Program-made: the position numbers and the translations under genes | Shown: in pieces, positions 44,948-55,059 of the stretch | Position numbering within the stretch: position 1 is the stretch's first letter | How the letters are laid out: every line of letters begins with the position of its first letter | From: Paracoccaceae bacterium | Lineage (GTDB): Bacteria > Pseudomonadota > Alphaproteobacteria > Rhodobacterales > Rhodobacteraceae | Assembly: GCA_020832445.1 (NCBI GenBank) | Contig: JAFIEO010000077.1 | Span: 1 to 64,000, forward strand | Direction of reading: 5' to 3' | Length of the DNA: 64,000 nucleotides | Notes under the pieces: model-generated | The model's database searches: none | The model's input: the letters and a program-made list of their open reading frames with translations, nothing else | What the model was told of the DNA's origin: nothing

Positions 44948-45856
44948 TTATGGCAGGGAAATCCAGCCTTGCATGCGGTTTCTGAGCCATGTGCGCTGCC
45001 GCTTGGCGTATTGGCGCGTGGCAAGTTTAGCGGCATCCATGGCATCCGACAACGACATGTGGCCTTGCAGATGGGCAATCAACTCTGGCGCGCCGATGGC
45101 CTTGGTCCAGGGCGCGCCGGGCGTCCAGTGCGGCAGCGCCGCGCGCGCTTCATCCAGCGCGCCTGCTGCAATCATCTGCTCGAACCGCGAATCGATTCGG
45201 GCGTTCAGCCAGTCCTTGGGGGGGCGCATGACATAGGGTGTCGTGTGGTCATAGGGTAGCAGGGGGGGCGGGGTGTCGTCTTGCCAGTCGGCCAACCCGC
45301 GTCCGGTGGTGCGCAACACTTCCCATGCGCGCTGAATGCGGGCGGGGTTGGCCGTGTCGATCCGCGCAGCGGTTGCCGGGTCGAGTTCGGCCAGCAAGGC
45401 GGCAGCACCATTTTCTGCCATATGCTGGTCAGCTTGTGCGCGAATTTCGGCAGGCGTTGGCGGAATTTCGACCAGCCCTTCGGTCAGCGCCCGAAAATAA
45501 AGCCCCGTTCCCCCCACGATGACCGGGTTGGGGTGGCGCGCCAGCAGCGGTTGCACAGCGCGCAGCCAATGTCCCACCGACCAGTCCTGCCCGCGCGAAA
45601 CGCATCCATACAGGAAATGTGGCGCCTGTGCGGTTTCATGCGCGTCAGGGCGCGCACTAAGGGTGTGCCACATATCATAGACCTGCAACGCATCGGCATT
45701 AATGACAACACGCCCCTGCGCGCATGCCAGCCAAAGTGCCAGCGCCGATTTTCCGCTTGCTGTCGGACCTGCCAGTAACACGGGCCGCGTCACATCCGGC
45801 GGTTGCGCCTGCAACTTTAACAGCGCATCGCGCGAAGGGTCGGTCATTTCCTGCAT
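44948..45856 (-). CDS. miaA: tRNA dimethylallyltransferase
   Basis: Transfers a dimethylallyl group to A37 of tRNAs reading UNN codons. 302 residues; P-loop GPTASGKS at 30-37, INADALQVY, VGGTGLYFRAL, and the C-terminal TRQYAKRQRTWLRNR motif. The substrate dimethylallyl diphosphate comes from the pathway that includes dxr in this window. It is divergent from pyrH across 109 bases. Confidence 0.94.
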   Translation of the reverse strand: MQEMTDPSRDALLKLQAQPPDVTRPVLLAGPTASGKSALALWLACAQGRVVINADALQVYDMWHTLSARPDAHETAQAPHFLYGCVSRGQDWSVGHWLRAVQPLLARHPNPVIVGGTGLYFRALTEGLVEIPPTPAEIRAQADQHMAENGAAALLAELDPATAARIDTANPARIQRAWEVLRTTGRGLADWQDDTPPPLLPYDHTTPYVMRPPKDWLNARIDSRFEQMIAAGALDEARAALPHWTPGAPWTKAIGAPELIAHLQGHMSLSDAMDAAKLATRQYAKRQRTWLRNRMQGWISLP

Positions 45857-45965
45857 CTCTGCCCGCTTTCACATTGAACCTGCGCCCGTTTTCCGACATT
45901 TTGCAGCGTGATGAAAGCGCCCTGCCGTAAGTTGCTGCTGCACCCGCCAAAAAAAGGATTGCCCC

Positions 45966-46697
45966 ATGAGTGATGTCCCAGAACCCCGCACCACCTATAA
46001 ACGTGTGATGCTGAAAATTTCGGGCGAGGCGCTGATGGGGGATCAGGGCTATGGCCTGCACCCGCCAACCGTCGCGCGCATCGCGCATGAAGTCAAATCG
46101 GTGCATGAAATGGGCGTCGAAATCTGCATGGTTATTGGCGGCGGCAATATCTTTCGCGGGTTGCAGGGGTCCGCACAAGGGATGGAACGCACCACCGCCG
46201 ATTATATGGGCATGCTGGCCACAGTGATGAATGCGCTGGCCATGCAGGCCGCGCTGGAAGATCTGGGCGTCTTCACACGTGTTATCAGCGCCATTCCGAT
46301 GGATCAGGTCTGCGAGCCGTATATCCGCCGCCGCGCGGTGCGACACCTTGAAAAAAAGCGCGTGTGCATTTTTGCGGCGGGCACCGGCAACCCTTATTTC
46401 ACCACCGACACTGCCGCCACATTGCGCGCCAATGAAATGGCCTGCGAGGCTATTTTCAAGGGCACCAAGGTTGACGGGGTCTATGACAAAGACCCTAAGA
46501 AGCATGCCGATGCACGCCGTTTTGACACCATCAGTTTTGATGATGTGCTGGTCAAACATTTGCAGGTGATGGATGCGTCTGCCATTGCGCTGGCGCGCGA
46601 CAATCACCTGCCGATCATTGTGTTTTCGCTGGATGAACCCGGCGGATTTAGCGGCATTCTGCGTGGCGAAGGGACATATACCCGCGTTTCGGACTAA
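45966..46697 (+). CDS. pyrH: UMP kinase
   Basis: Phosphorylates UMP to UDP; hexameric, regulated by UTP and GTP in known members. 243 residues with [13 protein letters not shown] at the start, [10 protein letters not shown], and [39 protein letters not shown]. It opens the pyrH-frr-uppS-cdsA-dxr-rseP cluster and is followed by frr after about 100 bases. Confidence 0.96.
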   Translation: MSDVPEPRTTYKRVMLKISGEALMGDQGYGLHPPTVARIAHEVKSVHEMGVEICMVIGGGNIFRGLQGSAQGMERTTADYMGMLATVMNALAMQAALEDLGVFTRVISAIPMDQVCEPYIRRRAVRHLEKKRVCIFAAGTGNPYFTTDTAATLRANEMACEAIFKGTKVDGVYDKDPKKHADARRFDTISFDDVLVKHLQVMDASAIALARDNHLPIIVFSLDEPGGFSGILRGEGTYTRVSD

Positions 46698-46798
46698 CAG
46701 GATGGTCAACACGGGCTTACAAAGTTGCGGTGTTGGCGATAGAAGACGGGAAGCTTGCTGCATCATGCGATGCTGGCCCAGTGACAGGGAAAACGAAG

Positions 46799-47362
46799 AT
46801 GTCAGAAGAGATTGAGATTGATCTGGATGATCTGAAGCGCCGCATGGATGGTGCCATGGGCGCGTTGAAAACCGAATTTGCGTCATTGCGGACAGGGCGG
46901 GGGTCGGCATCGATGCTGGAACCCATCATGGTTGAAGCCTATGGCCAGATGACGCCCATCAATCAGGTCGGCAGTGTCAACGTGCCCGAACCGCGTATGG
47001 TGACGATCAATGTCTGGGACAAGGGCCTTGTCGGCAAGGTTGAACGCGCAATCCGCGAATCCGGTCTTGGTATAAACCCGCAGTTGAACGGCACTATCAT
47101 CATGCTGCCGATCCCCGAACTGAATGAAGAACGCCGCCGCGAGCTGACACGCGTTGCCGCGCAGTATGCCGAGCACGCGCGCGTGGCCATCCGCAATGTG
47201 CGCCGCGACGGTATGGACCAGATCAAGAAGGCAAAAGCCGCCGGCATGTCCGAGGATGAGCAGAAACTCTGGTCTGAAGAAATACAGGACCTGACCGACA
47301 GCTATATCGTTCATGTTGATAAGGCCCTGGATGGCAAGCAGGAAGAAATTATGCAGGTGTGA
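46799..47362 (+). CDS. frr: Ribosome recycling factor
   Basis: Splits post-termination ribosomes together with EF-G. 187 residues from the ATG at 46799, matching the family's usual length. Seen are the tip-helix start [46 protein letters not shown] and the C-terminal [17 protein letters not shown] longer upstream frame (46730) lacks conservation. AGGGA lies upstream. Confidence 0.96.
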   Translation: MSEEIEIDLDDLKRRMDGAMGALKTEFASLRTGRGSASMLEPIMVEAYGQMTPINQVGSVNVPEPRMVTINVWDKGLVGKVERAIRESGLGINPQLNGTIIMLPIPELNEERRRELTRVAAQYAEHARVAIRNVRRDGMDQIKKAKAAGMSEDEQKLWSEEIQDLTDSYIVHVDKALDGKQEEIMQV

Positions 47363-47409
47363 TCCGGTCATACGCACTGGAGGGGTCCAGCTGTGAAGGG
47401 TTTTGGTGA

Positions 47410-48159
47410 ATGATGTTCGACAAGTCAGCCCAGTCAGGCCATGAATTTCCCGCGCCGTCGCGGGATCTGCATGTTGCAGTGATCATGGACGGGAACGGGC
47501 GCTGGGCGCAAAACCGTGGCTGGCCGCGTCTTGTCGGGCACCGCAAAGGGGCCGAACAGGTGCGTAAACTGGTCGAGGTATGCCCCGAACTGGGCATCCG
47601 CTATCTGACGCTTTACGCCTTTTCGACAGAAAACTGGAAGCGGTCCACCGAAGAAGTGCTTGGGCTGATGTCCCTTTTCGCCCGCTACATCCGTCGCGAA
47701 GCGGGCCGCATGAAGCGCGAAGGCGTGCGCTTGCGCTTTATCGGCGACCGGACGCGGCTAGATGATGATTTGCAGGTGCTAATCCAGTGGATCGAAACCG
47801 AAACCGCAGGCAATGACAGGGTGCATTTGTCGGTTGCGCTGAATTACGGTGGCCGTGATGAAATCGCGCGCGCGTCACGCGCGATGGCGCGCGATGTGGC
47901 GGCAGGCAAGCTGGACGCGGATGAAATAGACGACAATGTCCTGTCGCGCTATCTGGATACGCGCGATCTGCCGGACCCTGATCTTGTTGTGCGCACATCC
48001 GGGGAATTCCGTGTGTCGAACTTTCTTCTGTGGCAGGCGGCCTATGCCGAGTATGTTTTCACGCCAACACTTTGGCCTGATTTCAGCCCCAAGACGATGG
48101 AAAATATTCTGAAAGATTTTTCCTTGCGCGAGCGGCGCTTTGGCGGGGTTAACGTATGA
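47410..48159 (+). CDS. uppS: Undecaprenyl diphosphate synthase
   Basis: Builds the C55 carrier lipid for peptidoglycan. 249 residues; the catalytic Asp27 is in VAVIMDGNGRWA, followed by GHRKGAEQVR, YLTLYAFSTENWKRS, and the C-terminal PDLVVRTSGEFRVSNFLLWQAAYAE. An adjacent in-frame ATG at 47413 is possible. It overlaps cdsA by four bases. Confidence 0.96.
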   Translation: MMFDKSAQSGHEFPAPSRDLHVAVIMDGNGRWAQNRGWPRLVGHRKGAEQVRKLVEVCPELGIRYLTLYAFSTENWKRSTEEVLGLMSLFARYIRREAGRMKREGVRLRFIGDRTRLDDDLQVLIQWIETETAGNDRVHLSVALNYGGRDEIARASRAMARDVAAGKLDADEIDDNVLSRYLDTRDLPDPDLVVRTSGEFRVSNFLLWQAAYAEYVFTPTLWPDFSPKTMENILKDFSLRERRFGGVNV

Positions 48160-48965
48160 GTGCTGCAAGTTTCAGCGACCTGCGCGCGCGTGCCCTGTCG
48201 GGGCTGGCTATGGCTGTGGTTGGTATTGCTGCCGTCTGGGCGGGCGGGTTTGCGTTTGAACTTCTGGTCTATGTCCTGACCGGGTTGATGATCTGGGAAC
48301 TGACCCGGATGCTGGAGCCTGCCGCCCCCTTCGGCAAGGCCGAAGGGGCTGGGTTTACGGCTGCGGTCGCGCTGTGGGTGTTTTCCGCGAAACTGACAGG
48401 GGAACTGGTTCTGGGGGCACTGGTGCTGGCTGTGGTGTTGCTGGCATGGCGTTTCCCGAAGGACAGGGGTATTGCGGCGGCCTATCTGGCACTTATCCTG
48501 TTTGCGGGGCTGGGGCTTATCGTGCTGCGCAATGTTTATGGCTGGGAATGGGTGCTGTGGCTGGTGCTGCTGGTCATCGGGTCTGATGTGGCGGGATATT
48601 TTGCAGGCCGCATTTTTGGCGGGCCGAAGCTGTGGCCGCGTGTCAGCCCGAAAAAAACATGGTCGGGCACGGTTGCGGGCTGGGTTGTTGCGGTCGTGAT
48701 AGGTTGGGCGTTCATTGGGGTGCTGGGGGGCGGTGCCGGTTTGGTGGTTGTGTCGGTGCTGGTGGCGATGGCGGGGCAGGCAGGCGATATTGCCGAAAGC
48801 GCGATCAAACGCCATGCGGACGTCAAGGACAGCTCGAACCTTATTCCCGGTCACGGGGGCGTGATGGACCGCTTTGATGCCATGATTGCGGCGGCGTTGA
48901 TGGTGCTTTTCCTGACCGAAACCGGCCTGATGGCGCTGGCGTTTTCGCAAACGGCAGGGGCCTGA
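48156..48965 (+). CDS. cdsA: Phosphatidate cytidylyltransferase
   Basis: Makes CDP-diacylglycerol for phospholipid synthesis in the inner membrane. 269 residues with about eight membrane helices and the signature SAIKRHADVKDSSNLIPGHGGVMDRFD near the C terminus. It overlaps uppS by four bases and ends one base before the dxr start. Confidence 0.94.
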   Translation: MSAASFSDLRARALSGLAMAVVGIAAVWAGGFAFELLVYVLTGLMIWELTRMLEPAAPFGKAEGAGFTAAVALWVFSAKLTGELVLGALVLAVVLLAWRFPKDRGIAAAYLALILFAGLGLIVLRNVYGWEWVLWLVLLVIGSDVAGYFAGRIFGGPKLWPRVSPKKTWSGTVAGWVVAVVIGWAFIGVLGGGAGLVVVSVLVAMAGQAGDIAESAIKRHADVKDSSNLIPGHGGVMDRFDAMIAAALMVLFLTETGLMALAFSQTAGA

Positions 48966-48966
48966 T

Positions 48967-50142
48967 GTGAGGCGGGTTTCTGTGTTCGGGGCCACAGGGT
49001 CCATCGGAGAGAGCACGTTTGATCTGTTGTCGCGCCGTTCCGATATTCACGTTGTTGCGCTGACGGGGGGCCGCAATGTCACACGGCTTGCGCAGCAGGC
49101 GCGGGCCTTGCAGGCCGATATTGCAGTGACCGCGTATGACGATTGCTATCAGGGGTTGCAGGACGCGCTGGCAGGAAGCGGAATTGCCGTTGCGGCAGGA
49201 ACCCAAGCCTTGATCGATGCCGCCGACCGGCCCACGGACTGGGTCATGTCCGCAATCGTGGGTGCTGCGGGATTGGTGCCCGGATTTCGCGCCTTGTCCC
49301 AGGGGGCCACGCTGGCGCTGGCCAACAAGGAATCGCTGGTGACAGCCGGGCCGTTGATGCTGGCCTGTGCCGCGCAGCATGGCGGACGTATCCTGCCTGT
49401 AGACAGCGAACATTCCGCTGTTTTTCAGGCGCTGGCCGGCGAAGATATCAGTGCTGTCGAACGTGTTATCATCACCGCATCGGGTGGCCCGTTCCGAAGC
49501 TGGACAAAGGGGCAGCTGGAAGCGGCCACATTGGCGCAGGCGCAGGTTCATCCAAGCTGGTCCATGGGCCAGCGTATCACCATCGACTCGGCCAGCATGT
49601 TCAACAAGGCGCTGGAGTTGATTGAGACGCGCGAATTCTTTGGCCTTGATCCGGCGCAGATCGAAACCGTCCTTCATCCGCAATCCATTGTGCATGCCAT
49701 GGTGGGCTTTCGGGACGGGGCGATGATGGCGCATATGGGCATGCCCGACATGCGCCATGCCATCGGATATGCGCTGAACTGGCCTGAACGTGCCGCATTG
49801 CCGGTGCCAAGGCTGGATTTCGCCACCCTGCGCCAGCTGGAATTTGAAGCGCCGGACCCCGACCGTTTTCCTGCCCTGCGCATTGCGGGCCATGTGATGG
49901 AATTGCGCGGCCACGCAGGCGCGGTATTCAACGCCGCCAAAGAGGTGGCACTGGATGAATTTATCGCAGGGCGTATCGGTTTCATGGATATGGCGCGGCT
50001 GGTGGATCGCACGCTGGACAGGCTTATATCTGACAGCGGGCTGACAGCGCCGGTGCGCGCGCTTGAAACCGTGCAGGCAATGGACCAAATGGCAAGAGTG
50101 ACAGCGCGCGAACTGGTGTCGCGCATGTCCAAAGGAAACTAA
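48967..50142 (+). CDS. dxr: 1-deoxy-D-xylulose 5-phosphate reductoisomerase
   Basis: Second step of the MEP isoprenoid pathway, making MEP from DXP with NADPH. 391 residues; the nucleotide motif is GATGSIGESTFDL, followed by ALANKESLVTAG, the substrate loop PVDSEHSAVFQAL and ATLAQAQVHPSWSMGQRITIDSASMFNKALELIE. It begins with GTG just after the cdsA stop, so it is translationally coupled. Confidence 0.95.
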   Translation: MRRVSVFGATGSIGESTFDLLSRRSDIHVVALTGGRNVTRLAQQARALQADIAVTAYDDCYQGLQDALAGSGIAVAAGTQALIDAADRPTDWVMSAIVGAAGLVPGFRALSQGATLALANKESLVTAGPLMLACAAQHGGRILPVDSEHSAVFQALAGEDISAVERVIITASGGPFRSWTKGQLEAATLAQAQVHPSWSMGQRITIDSASMFNKALELIETREFFGLDPAQIETVLHPQSIVHAMVGFRDGAMMAHMGMPDMRHAIGYALNWPERAALPVPRLDFATLRQLEFEAPDPDRFPALRIAGHVMELRGHAGAVFNAAKEVALDEFIAGRIGFMDMARLVDRTLDRLISDSGLTAPVRALETVQAMDQMARVTARELVSRMSKGN

Positions 50143-50178
50143 GCGCCGCCCTGTTCGGCGCGACAAAGGGGAAAGCAC

Positions 50179-51513
50179 TTGGATCTGATCGGGTTTCTGC
50201 CCAGTTTTGGCAATTTTTTCTATACAATCGCTGCGTTTGTAGTGGTGCTTTCGATCATTGTGGCTGTGCATGAATATGGCCATTACATCGTCGGGCGCTG
50301 GTCCGGTATTCATGCGGATGTGTTTTCAATCGGGTTCGGGCCGGTTCTGGCCAGCCGCAAGGACCGGCGCGGCACTGTCTGGCAGGTTGCTGCAATTCCG
50401 CTGGGGGGCTATGTAAAATTCGCAGGCGATGCGGATGCTGCATCCGGCAAGGATGCGGATGCACTATCGGCCATGAACGAACGCGCGCGCCGCCGCACCA
50501 TGCATGGTGCCCCCCTTTGGGCGCGGTCGGCAACTGTGGCAGCGGGGCCGGTTTTCAATTTTATCTTTTCGTTCTTTGTATTTGCGGCATTGATTATGGT
50601 GCAGGGCGTTGCTGTTGATGAACCTATTGTGGGTGAAATCACCGCCCTGCCAGCGCAACCCTTCGAGTTGGAACAGGGTGATCGCATTCTGGCTGTCGAA
50701 GGGGTCGAAACCGCGACATTGGGCGACTTTCTGACCGCCGCCGAAACCTTGCCTGCGCAGGCTGTGCTGGATTACCGCGTGGACCGGGACGGACGTGTGC
50801 TGCAAGTGACCGGGCCGCACCCGCAACCGCCGCTGGCCGGATCGGTGGCACTGCAATCCGCAGCACGCGAGGCGCGCATGCAAACCGGCGATGTGATCAC
50901 CGCCATCAACGGCACGCCCATCGCAACCTTTCGCGAATTGCGCGAACTGGTTGCAGAATCCGGCGGCGCCGCGCTGGACCTGACGGTCTGGCGCGATGGT
51001 GATCTGCTGGACCTGACGTTGGTACCGCGCAGCACGGACCTGCCCTTGCCAGATGGCGGGTTTGAAACCCGGTATCTGATTGGTCTGACATCAGGGGGCG
51101 TGTTCGAATATGCGACACAGACCCCAAGCGTGACCGATGCCGCAACCATGGCAGCCACGCAAATCTGGCGTGTGCTGCGCACCTCGGTCGAGGGGTTATA
51201 TTACATGGTTCTGGGGCAGATCAGCACATGCAACCTGTCCAGCCCGATCGGGATTGCCGAAGCCTCGGCTGCGATGGCCAGTGACGGGGTGTTCGAGTTG
51301 GTCTGGTTCATCGCGGTTTTGTCCGTAGCGATCGGGTTTTTGAACCTGTTTCCAATTCCGCCGCTGGATGGCGGGCATCTGGTGTTCTATGCCTATGAAG
51401 CCATCATGCGGCGCCCCGCAGATGACAGGGCAGTGCGCGTGCTTATGGCGATAGGCCTGACGCTGGTGCTGACGCTGTTTGCCTTTGCATTGTTTACGGA
51501 TCTGACATGCTAA
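50179..51513 (+). CDS. rseP: Site-2 protease RseP
   Basis: Intramembrane zinc metalloprotease that cleaves anti-sigma factors in envelope stress. 444 residues: HEYGH at 31-35 in the first helix, two PDZ domains (about 140-290), and the PLDGGHLVFY motif near the C terminus as third zinc ligand region. It starts with TTG after GGGGAAAGCAC; no ATG preserves the first helix. It sits just before bamA, as in many proteobacteria. Confidence 0.94.
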   Translation: MDLIGFLPSFGNFFYTIAAFVVVLSIIVAVHEYGHYIVGRWSGIHADVFSIGFGPVLASRKDRRGTVWQVAAIPLGGYVKFAGDADAASGKDADALSAMNERARRRTMHGAPLWARSATVAAGPVFNFIFSFFVFAALIMVQGVAVDEPIVGEITALPAQPFELEQGDRILAVEGVETATLGDFLTAAETLPAQAVLDYRVDRDGRVLQVTGPHPQPPLAGSVALQSAAREARMQTGDVITAINGTPIATFRELRELVAESGGAALDLTVWRDGDLLDLTLVPRSTDLPLPDGGFETRYLIGLTSGGVFEYATQTPSVTDAATMAATQIWRVLRTSVEGLYYMVLGQISTCNLSSPIGIAEASAAMASDGVFELVWFIAVLSVAIGFLNLFPIPPLDGGHLVFYAYEAIMRRPADDRAVRVLMAIGLTLVLTLFAFALFTDLTC

Positions 51514-51628
51514 GCTGATGCGCGGTGCAAACGGGGTGGGGTCGCGCGGTGCTGTCATTGTGCTGACACGGCACTGCCCCATTCGCGCCCAATTTTCCTG
51601 AAATACGATACGTAATCAGGAGGCTCGG

Positions 51629-51790
51629 ATGGCATATATCGACAGTGAACTGGAAAACGTGCGTATCGTTTGGCAAACCATTGCTGACCGGGTGCTTGTC
51701 ATCGGGTTGATTGCTGCGGGTATGGCGCTGGCGGGCGGGGTGTCCATCTATCTGGGGTATACGCCCCATGAGATTGTGCCGCCGCTCTAA
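51629..51790 (+). CDS. Small single-pass membrane protein, 53 residues
   Basis: ATG at 51629 with an excellent AGGAGG 6 bases upstream; the stop is TAA at 51788-51790. The sequence is MAYIDSELENVRIVWQT, then one membrane helix (about 22-41), then a short Pro-rich tail. It is below common length cut-offs. It sits between rseP and bamA and is followed by a strong terminator, so it may be the last gene of the pyrH-rseP operon. Function unknown to me. Confidence 0.78.
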   Translation: MAYIDSELENVRIVWQTIADRVLVIGLIAAGMALAGGVSIYLGYTPHEIVPPL

Positions 51791-51816
51791 GCGCTGCAAG
51801 GTTTCCCCGATTTCCG

Positions 51817-51843
51817 AAAGCGTGCGCCCGTCGCACGCTTTTT
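51817..51843 (+). terminator. Rho-independent terminator
   Basis: A 10-bp stem AAAGCGTGCG / CGCACGCTTT with a 5-base loop, followed by a five-T run at 51839-51843. It closes the upstream operon before the bamA promoter. Confidence 0.85.
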
Positions 51844-51906
51844 CGCGTTTCGCGCTGCTCTACAAGCAACACCATTGCACCAAGATGAATTGGGGCTGCG
51901 ATTGCT

Positions 51907-51935
51907 TTGACTCTTTTGTCTTTAGTCGCTAGGCA
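51907..51935 (+). promoter_or_regulatory. Possible bamA promoter
   Basis: TTGACT (51907-51912), 17-base spacer and TAGGCA (51930-51935), between the terminator and bamA. The -10 is a weak match. Confidence 0.4.
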
Positions 51936-51971
51936 GTGAACTAACAATAATGCGGAAATACGGGGCCGGAT

Positions 51972-54338
51972 ATGCGCGGAATTCATGGGATGCTGCCGTC
52001 GCAAACAAGGGATGGGGGCGCGAATGCGCACTTCTTTGCTGCGGCGTTTTTTTGTCTTTTTTCATTGGTAAATTTTGCGTTTGTTGCACCCGCACAGGCG
52101 CAGAATTTCCAATTTTCTAATGTTGCGATTGACGGTAATGTGCGGGTGGATGATTCCACCATCATCGGACTTGCGGGAATCAGGCCCGGCCAAAGTGTGA
52201 GTGCGGCGCAGATAAACGCGGCAATATCGCAATTGTCGGGGTCCGGCCTGTTTGAAGACGTATCAGTCGAACCGCGTGGAAACACGCTGGCCATTACTGT
52301 GCAGGAATATCCGATCATTGGTGTCGTGAACTTCGAAGGCAACCGTCGTCTGGATGACGATGTGATCGCCGAAGTTGTGCAAACAACCGCTGGCCGCGTA
52401 TTGTCCCCGTCGACGGTCGAAGCGGACGCGCGTGCCATCGCCGAATTGTATAACCGCCGTGGCCGCACCGCTGCTGAAGTGACGCCCGAAGTGCTGCCGC
52501 GTGGCAACAACCGTGTCGATCTGGCTTTTGTCATCCGCGAAGGCGACGTGGTCGAGATTGAGCGTATTTCCTTTGTCGGCAACAGCGCGTTTTCAAACTA
52601 TCGCCTGCGTCAGGTACTTAGCACCAAACAGGCAGGCATCCTGCGCCTGATCATCCAAAGTGATACGTTCATTGCCGAACGTATTGCGCTGGATCGCCAG
52701 CTTCTGACAGATTTCTACCTGTCGCGCGGCTATGTTGATTTTGAAATCCTGTCGGTGACACCGGAAATTGCACGCGAGCGCGACAGGTTCTTTCTGACGT
52801 TCAATCTGCGCGAAGGCCAGCAATACCGCTTTGGCAATGTCACCGTCGTCAGCGAGGTTGAGGGGATCAATGCCGCCGATTACGAAGGTGATGTGCAAAT
52901 CCCGGCAGGGGCGCTTTTTACCCCCAACACGCTGGATCTGAATATTGCGCGGCTTGAACAGCGCGCCGAACGGCAGGGGCTGCGATTCATCCGCGCGGAA
53001 CCGCGATTTACCCGCAACAACCGCACGCAGACGATTGACGTTGAATTCGCCCTTGTGCGCGGTGATCGTATTCTGGTCGAACGGATCGACATTCAGGGCA
53101 ACACGACTACGCAAGACCGCGTCATTCGTCGCCAGTTCCGCTCCGCCGAAGGGGATCCGCTGAACCCGCGCGAGATTCGCGAAGCGGCAGAACGTATTCG
53201 TGCGCTTGACTACTTCTCGGATGTGTCGGTTGAACCGCGCGCGGGCAGCGCCCCCGATCAGGCCATTCTGGATGTCGAGGTTGAAGAAACCACGACAGGC
53301 TCGCTTGGCTTTTCGGTCAGCTATGCTGCCAGCGAAGGTATCGGGTTCGGGATCAGCTTTTCCGAGTTGAACTTCCTTGGCCGTGGTCAGGAAGTGGCCG
53401 TTGCGTTCAACGTGATCAAGGGATCTCGCGACATTTCGCTGTTCTTTACCGAACCGGCACTGTTTGATCGCGACCTGTCCTACACGCTGGGCATCGGGTA
53501 TCAGGAAACGTCGTCGTTGAATTCCAATTTCGACACGCGCGAAGCGTTTCTGCGAAACTCGCTTAGCTTTCCGGTCAGTGAATTCGGGCGTCTGCAGGTG
53601 CGTCAGGGTCTGGTGATGGACCGTCTGCGCGGGCTTTCTGAAAATTCATCCGAACGCATTCGGCTGGACGAAGATGCGGGCACAGCCGTGACCGGATCGC
53701 TTGGCTATACCTATAGCTTTGATACGCGCAAGGTTGGCATCGACCCGACACGCGGGATGGTTTTCAGCTTTTCGCAGGATTTCGGTGTCGGCAATCAAAG
53801 CCGTAGGTTTGTGAAATCCGAAGCGCGCGCCGGCTATGAGATGGCAGTGTTTAACGAAGATGTGACCCTGACAGGCGATGTGCGCGCAGGGATGCTGCAT
53901 ATGGTCAACGGCAATTCGCGCTTCCGCGAACGGTTCCAACTGGCCAACGTGATGCGCGGTTTCCGCCCCGGTGAATCCGGTCCGCGCGATTTTGGCGCGA
54001 AAAACGAAGACGTTCTGGGTGGCAACCGGTATTTCGTGGCATCTGCGGAAGCTCGCTTTCCGTTGGGCACACCCGAAGAATACGGCCTAAGCGGCGGTGT
54101 TTTTGCAGATGTCGGTTCTGTCTGGGGTGTGGATGGCACGACGGGGCTTGCCGGTGTCGACATGTTCGATTCAACCGGCGAGAATTCCAACAAGATGCAC
54201 CTGCGCGCCACTTTGGGTGTGTCGCTGTTCTGGGACAGCCCCTTGGGCCTGTTGCGGTTCGACTTCTCGCGGCCCATCCGCAAGCGTTCCTATGATCGCG
54301 CGCAGAATTTCGACTTCACGATCGTTTCGAGCTTCTGA
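51972..54338 (+). CDS. bamA: Outer-membrane protein assembly factor BamA
   Basis: Omp85 core of the BAM complex, inserting beta-barrels into the outer membrane. 788 residues. A signal peptide (FFAAAFFCLFSLVNFAFVAPAQA) is followed by five POTRA domains (about 45-430) and a 16-strand barrel. The GFRPGESGPRDFGAKNEDVLGGNRYF region contains the conserved barrel-core motif, and the C terminus ends in Phe (DFTIVSSF). An alternative ATG is at 51990. The BamD partner is at 26110. Confidence 0.95.
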   Translation: MRGIHGMLPSQTRDGGANAHFFAAAFFCLFSLVNFAFVAPAQAQNFQFSNVAIDGNVRVDDSTIIGLAGIRPGQSVSAAQINAAISQLSGSGLFEDVSVEPRGNTLAITVQEYPIIGVVNFEGNRRLDDDVIAEVVQTTAGRVLSPSTVEADARAIAELYNRRGRTAAEVTPEVLPRGNNRVDLAFVIREGDVVEIERISFVGNSAFSNYRLRQVLSTKQAGILRLIIQSDTFIAERIALDRQLLTDFYLSRGYVDFEILSVTPEIARERDRFFLTFNLREGQQYRFGNVTVVSEVEGINAADYEGDVQIPAGALFTPNTLDLNIARLEQRAERQGLRFIRAEPRFTRNNRTQTIDVEFALVRGDRILVERIDIQGNTTTQDRVIRRQFRSAEGDPLNPREIREAAERIRALDYFSDVSVEPRAGSAPDQAILDVEVEETTTGSLGFSVSYAASEGIGFGISFSELNFLGRGQEVAVAFNVIKGSRDISLFFTEPALFDRDLSYTLGIGYQETSSLNSNFDTREAFLRNSLSFPVSEFGRLQVRQGLVMDRLRGLSENSSERIRLDEDAGTAVTGSLGYTYSFDTRKVGIDPTRGMVFSFSQDFGVGNQSRRFVKSEARAGYEMAVFNEDVTLTGDVRAGMLHMVNGNSRFRERFQLANVMRGFRPGESGPRDFGAKNEDVLGGNRYFVASAEARFPLGTPEEYGLSGGVFADVGSVWGVDGTTGLAGVDMFDSTGENSNKMHLRATLGVSLFWDSPLGLLRFDFSRPIRKRSYDRAQNFDFTIVSSF

Positions 54339-54940
54339 TGCTGCGGCCCGATTGGGTCTTGGCATGGATCGGGGCGGCAGGCATTCAGCTTGCCGCCCCC
54401 GCCTTTGCGCAGGGCATGCAGGGGTTTTCCCTTGGGCAAACCTTTGACGAGGCTGCGCCGACGCTTCAACTGCGCACATTGAATGAAGAACGCCTGTTTC
54501 GCGATTCCGATTTCGGGCAGCGGGTCGAGGCTGAAATCGATGCGGCATCGCGTGCACTGGAAGCTGAAAACGAAGAGTTGATGGAGCAGTTGACCACGCG
54601 CGAGCTGGAACTGACAGAAGCGCGCCCCGATATGGCCCCGGCAGACTTTCGGGCCGAAGCCGAAGCCTTTGACCGCGAAGCCGAAGCAATCCGCCGGTCA
54701 CAGGCTGAAAAACGCCAGCGTCTGAGCATGTATGAAGACGCCGAACAGCGCCGCTTCTTTCAACTGGCCGCCCCGGTTTTGCAACAGGTATTGGTCACCG
54801 AAGGCGCGCAGGTGTTGATTGATTCGCGCGCCGTCATCATTGGTGTGTCGGGCATGGACATGACCGAACAGGCCATCACAGCGCTGAATGAAGAGATAGG
54901 TGACGGCACCCCCTCGCCCAATCCGCTGCGTGTGCCCTGA
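54338..54940 (+). CDS. Periplasmic OmpH/Skp-like chaperone
   Basis: A 200-residue exported protein: a signal peptide ending PAFAQG, then a charged, helical coiled-coil region (about 55-130, ERLFRDSDFGQRVEAEIDAASRALEAENEELMEQL) and a short C-terminal hydrophobic patch, as in Skp. Skp holds unfolded outer-membrane proteins for BamA. It begins one base before the bamA stop. No lpxD follows, unlike many proteobacteria. Confidence 0.85.
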   Translation: MLRPDWVLAWIGAAGIQLAAPAFAQGMQGFSLGQTFDEAAPTLQLRTLNEERLFRDSDFGQRVEAEIDAASRALEAENEELMEQLTTRELELTEARPDMAPADFRAEAEAFDREAEAIRRSQAEKRQRLSMYEDAEQRRFFQLAAPVLQQVLVTEGAQVLIDSRAVIIGVSGMDMTEQAITALNEEIGDGTPSPNPLRVP

Positions 54941-55059
54941 AAATGGGCGTGTCGGGCCGCTTGTCACGCTGGCTCCAGCTTGGTAGATCAGCGCAGATTT
55001 GGCTGCATCCCGCAGTGGTGGGGCGTTCAGGCCGTGAGCAAAAGTGAAGGAAGCCTTAT

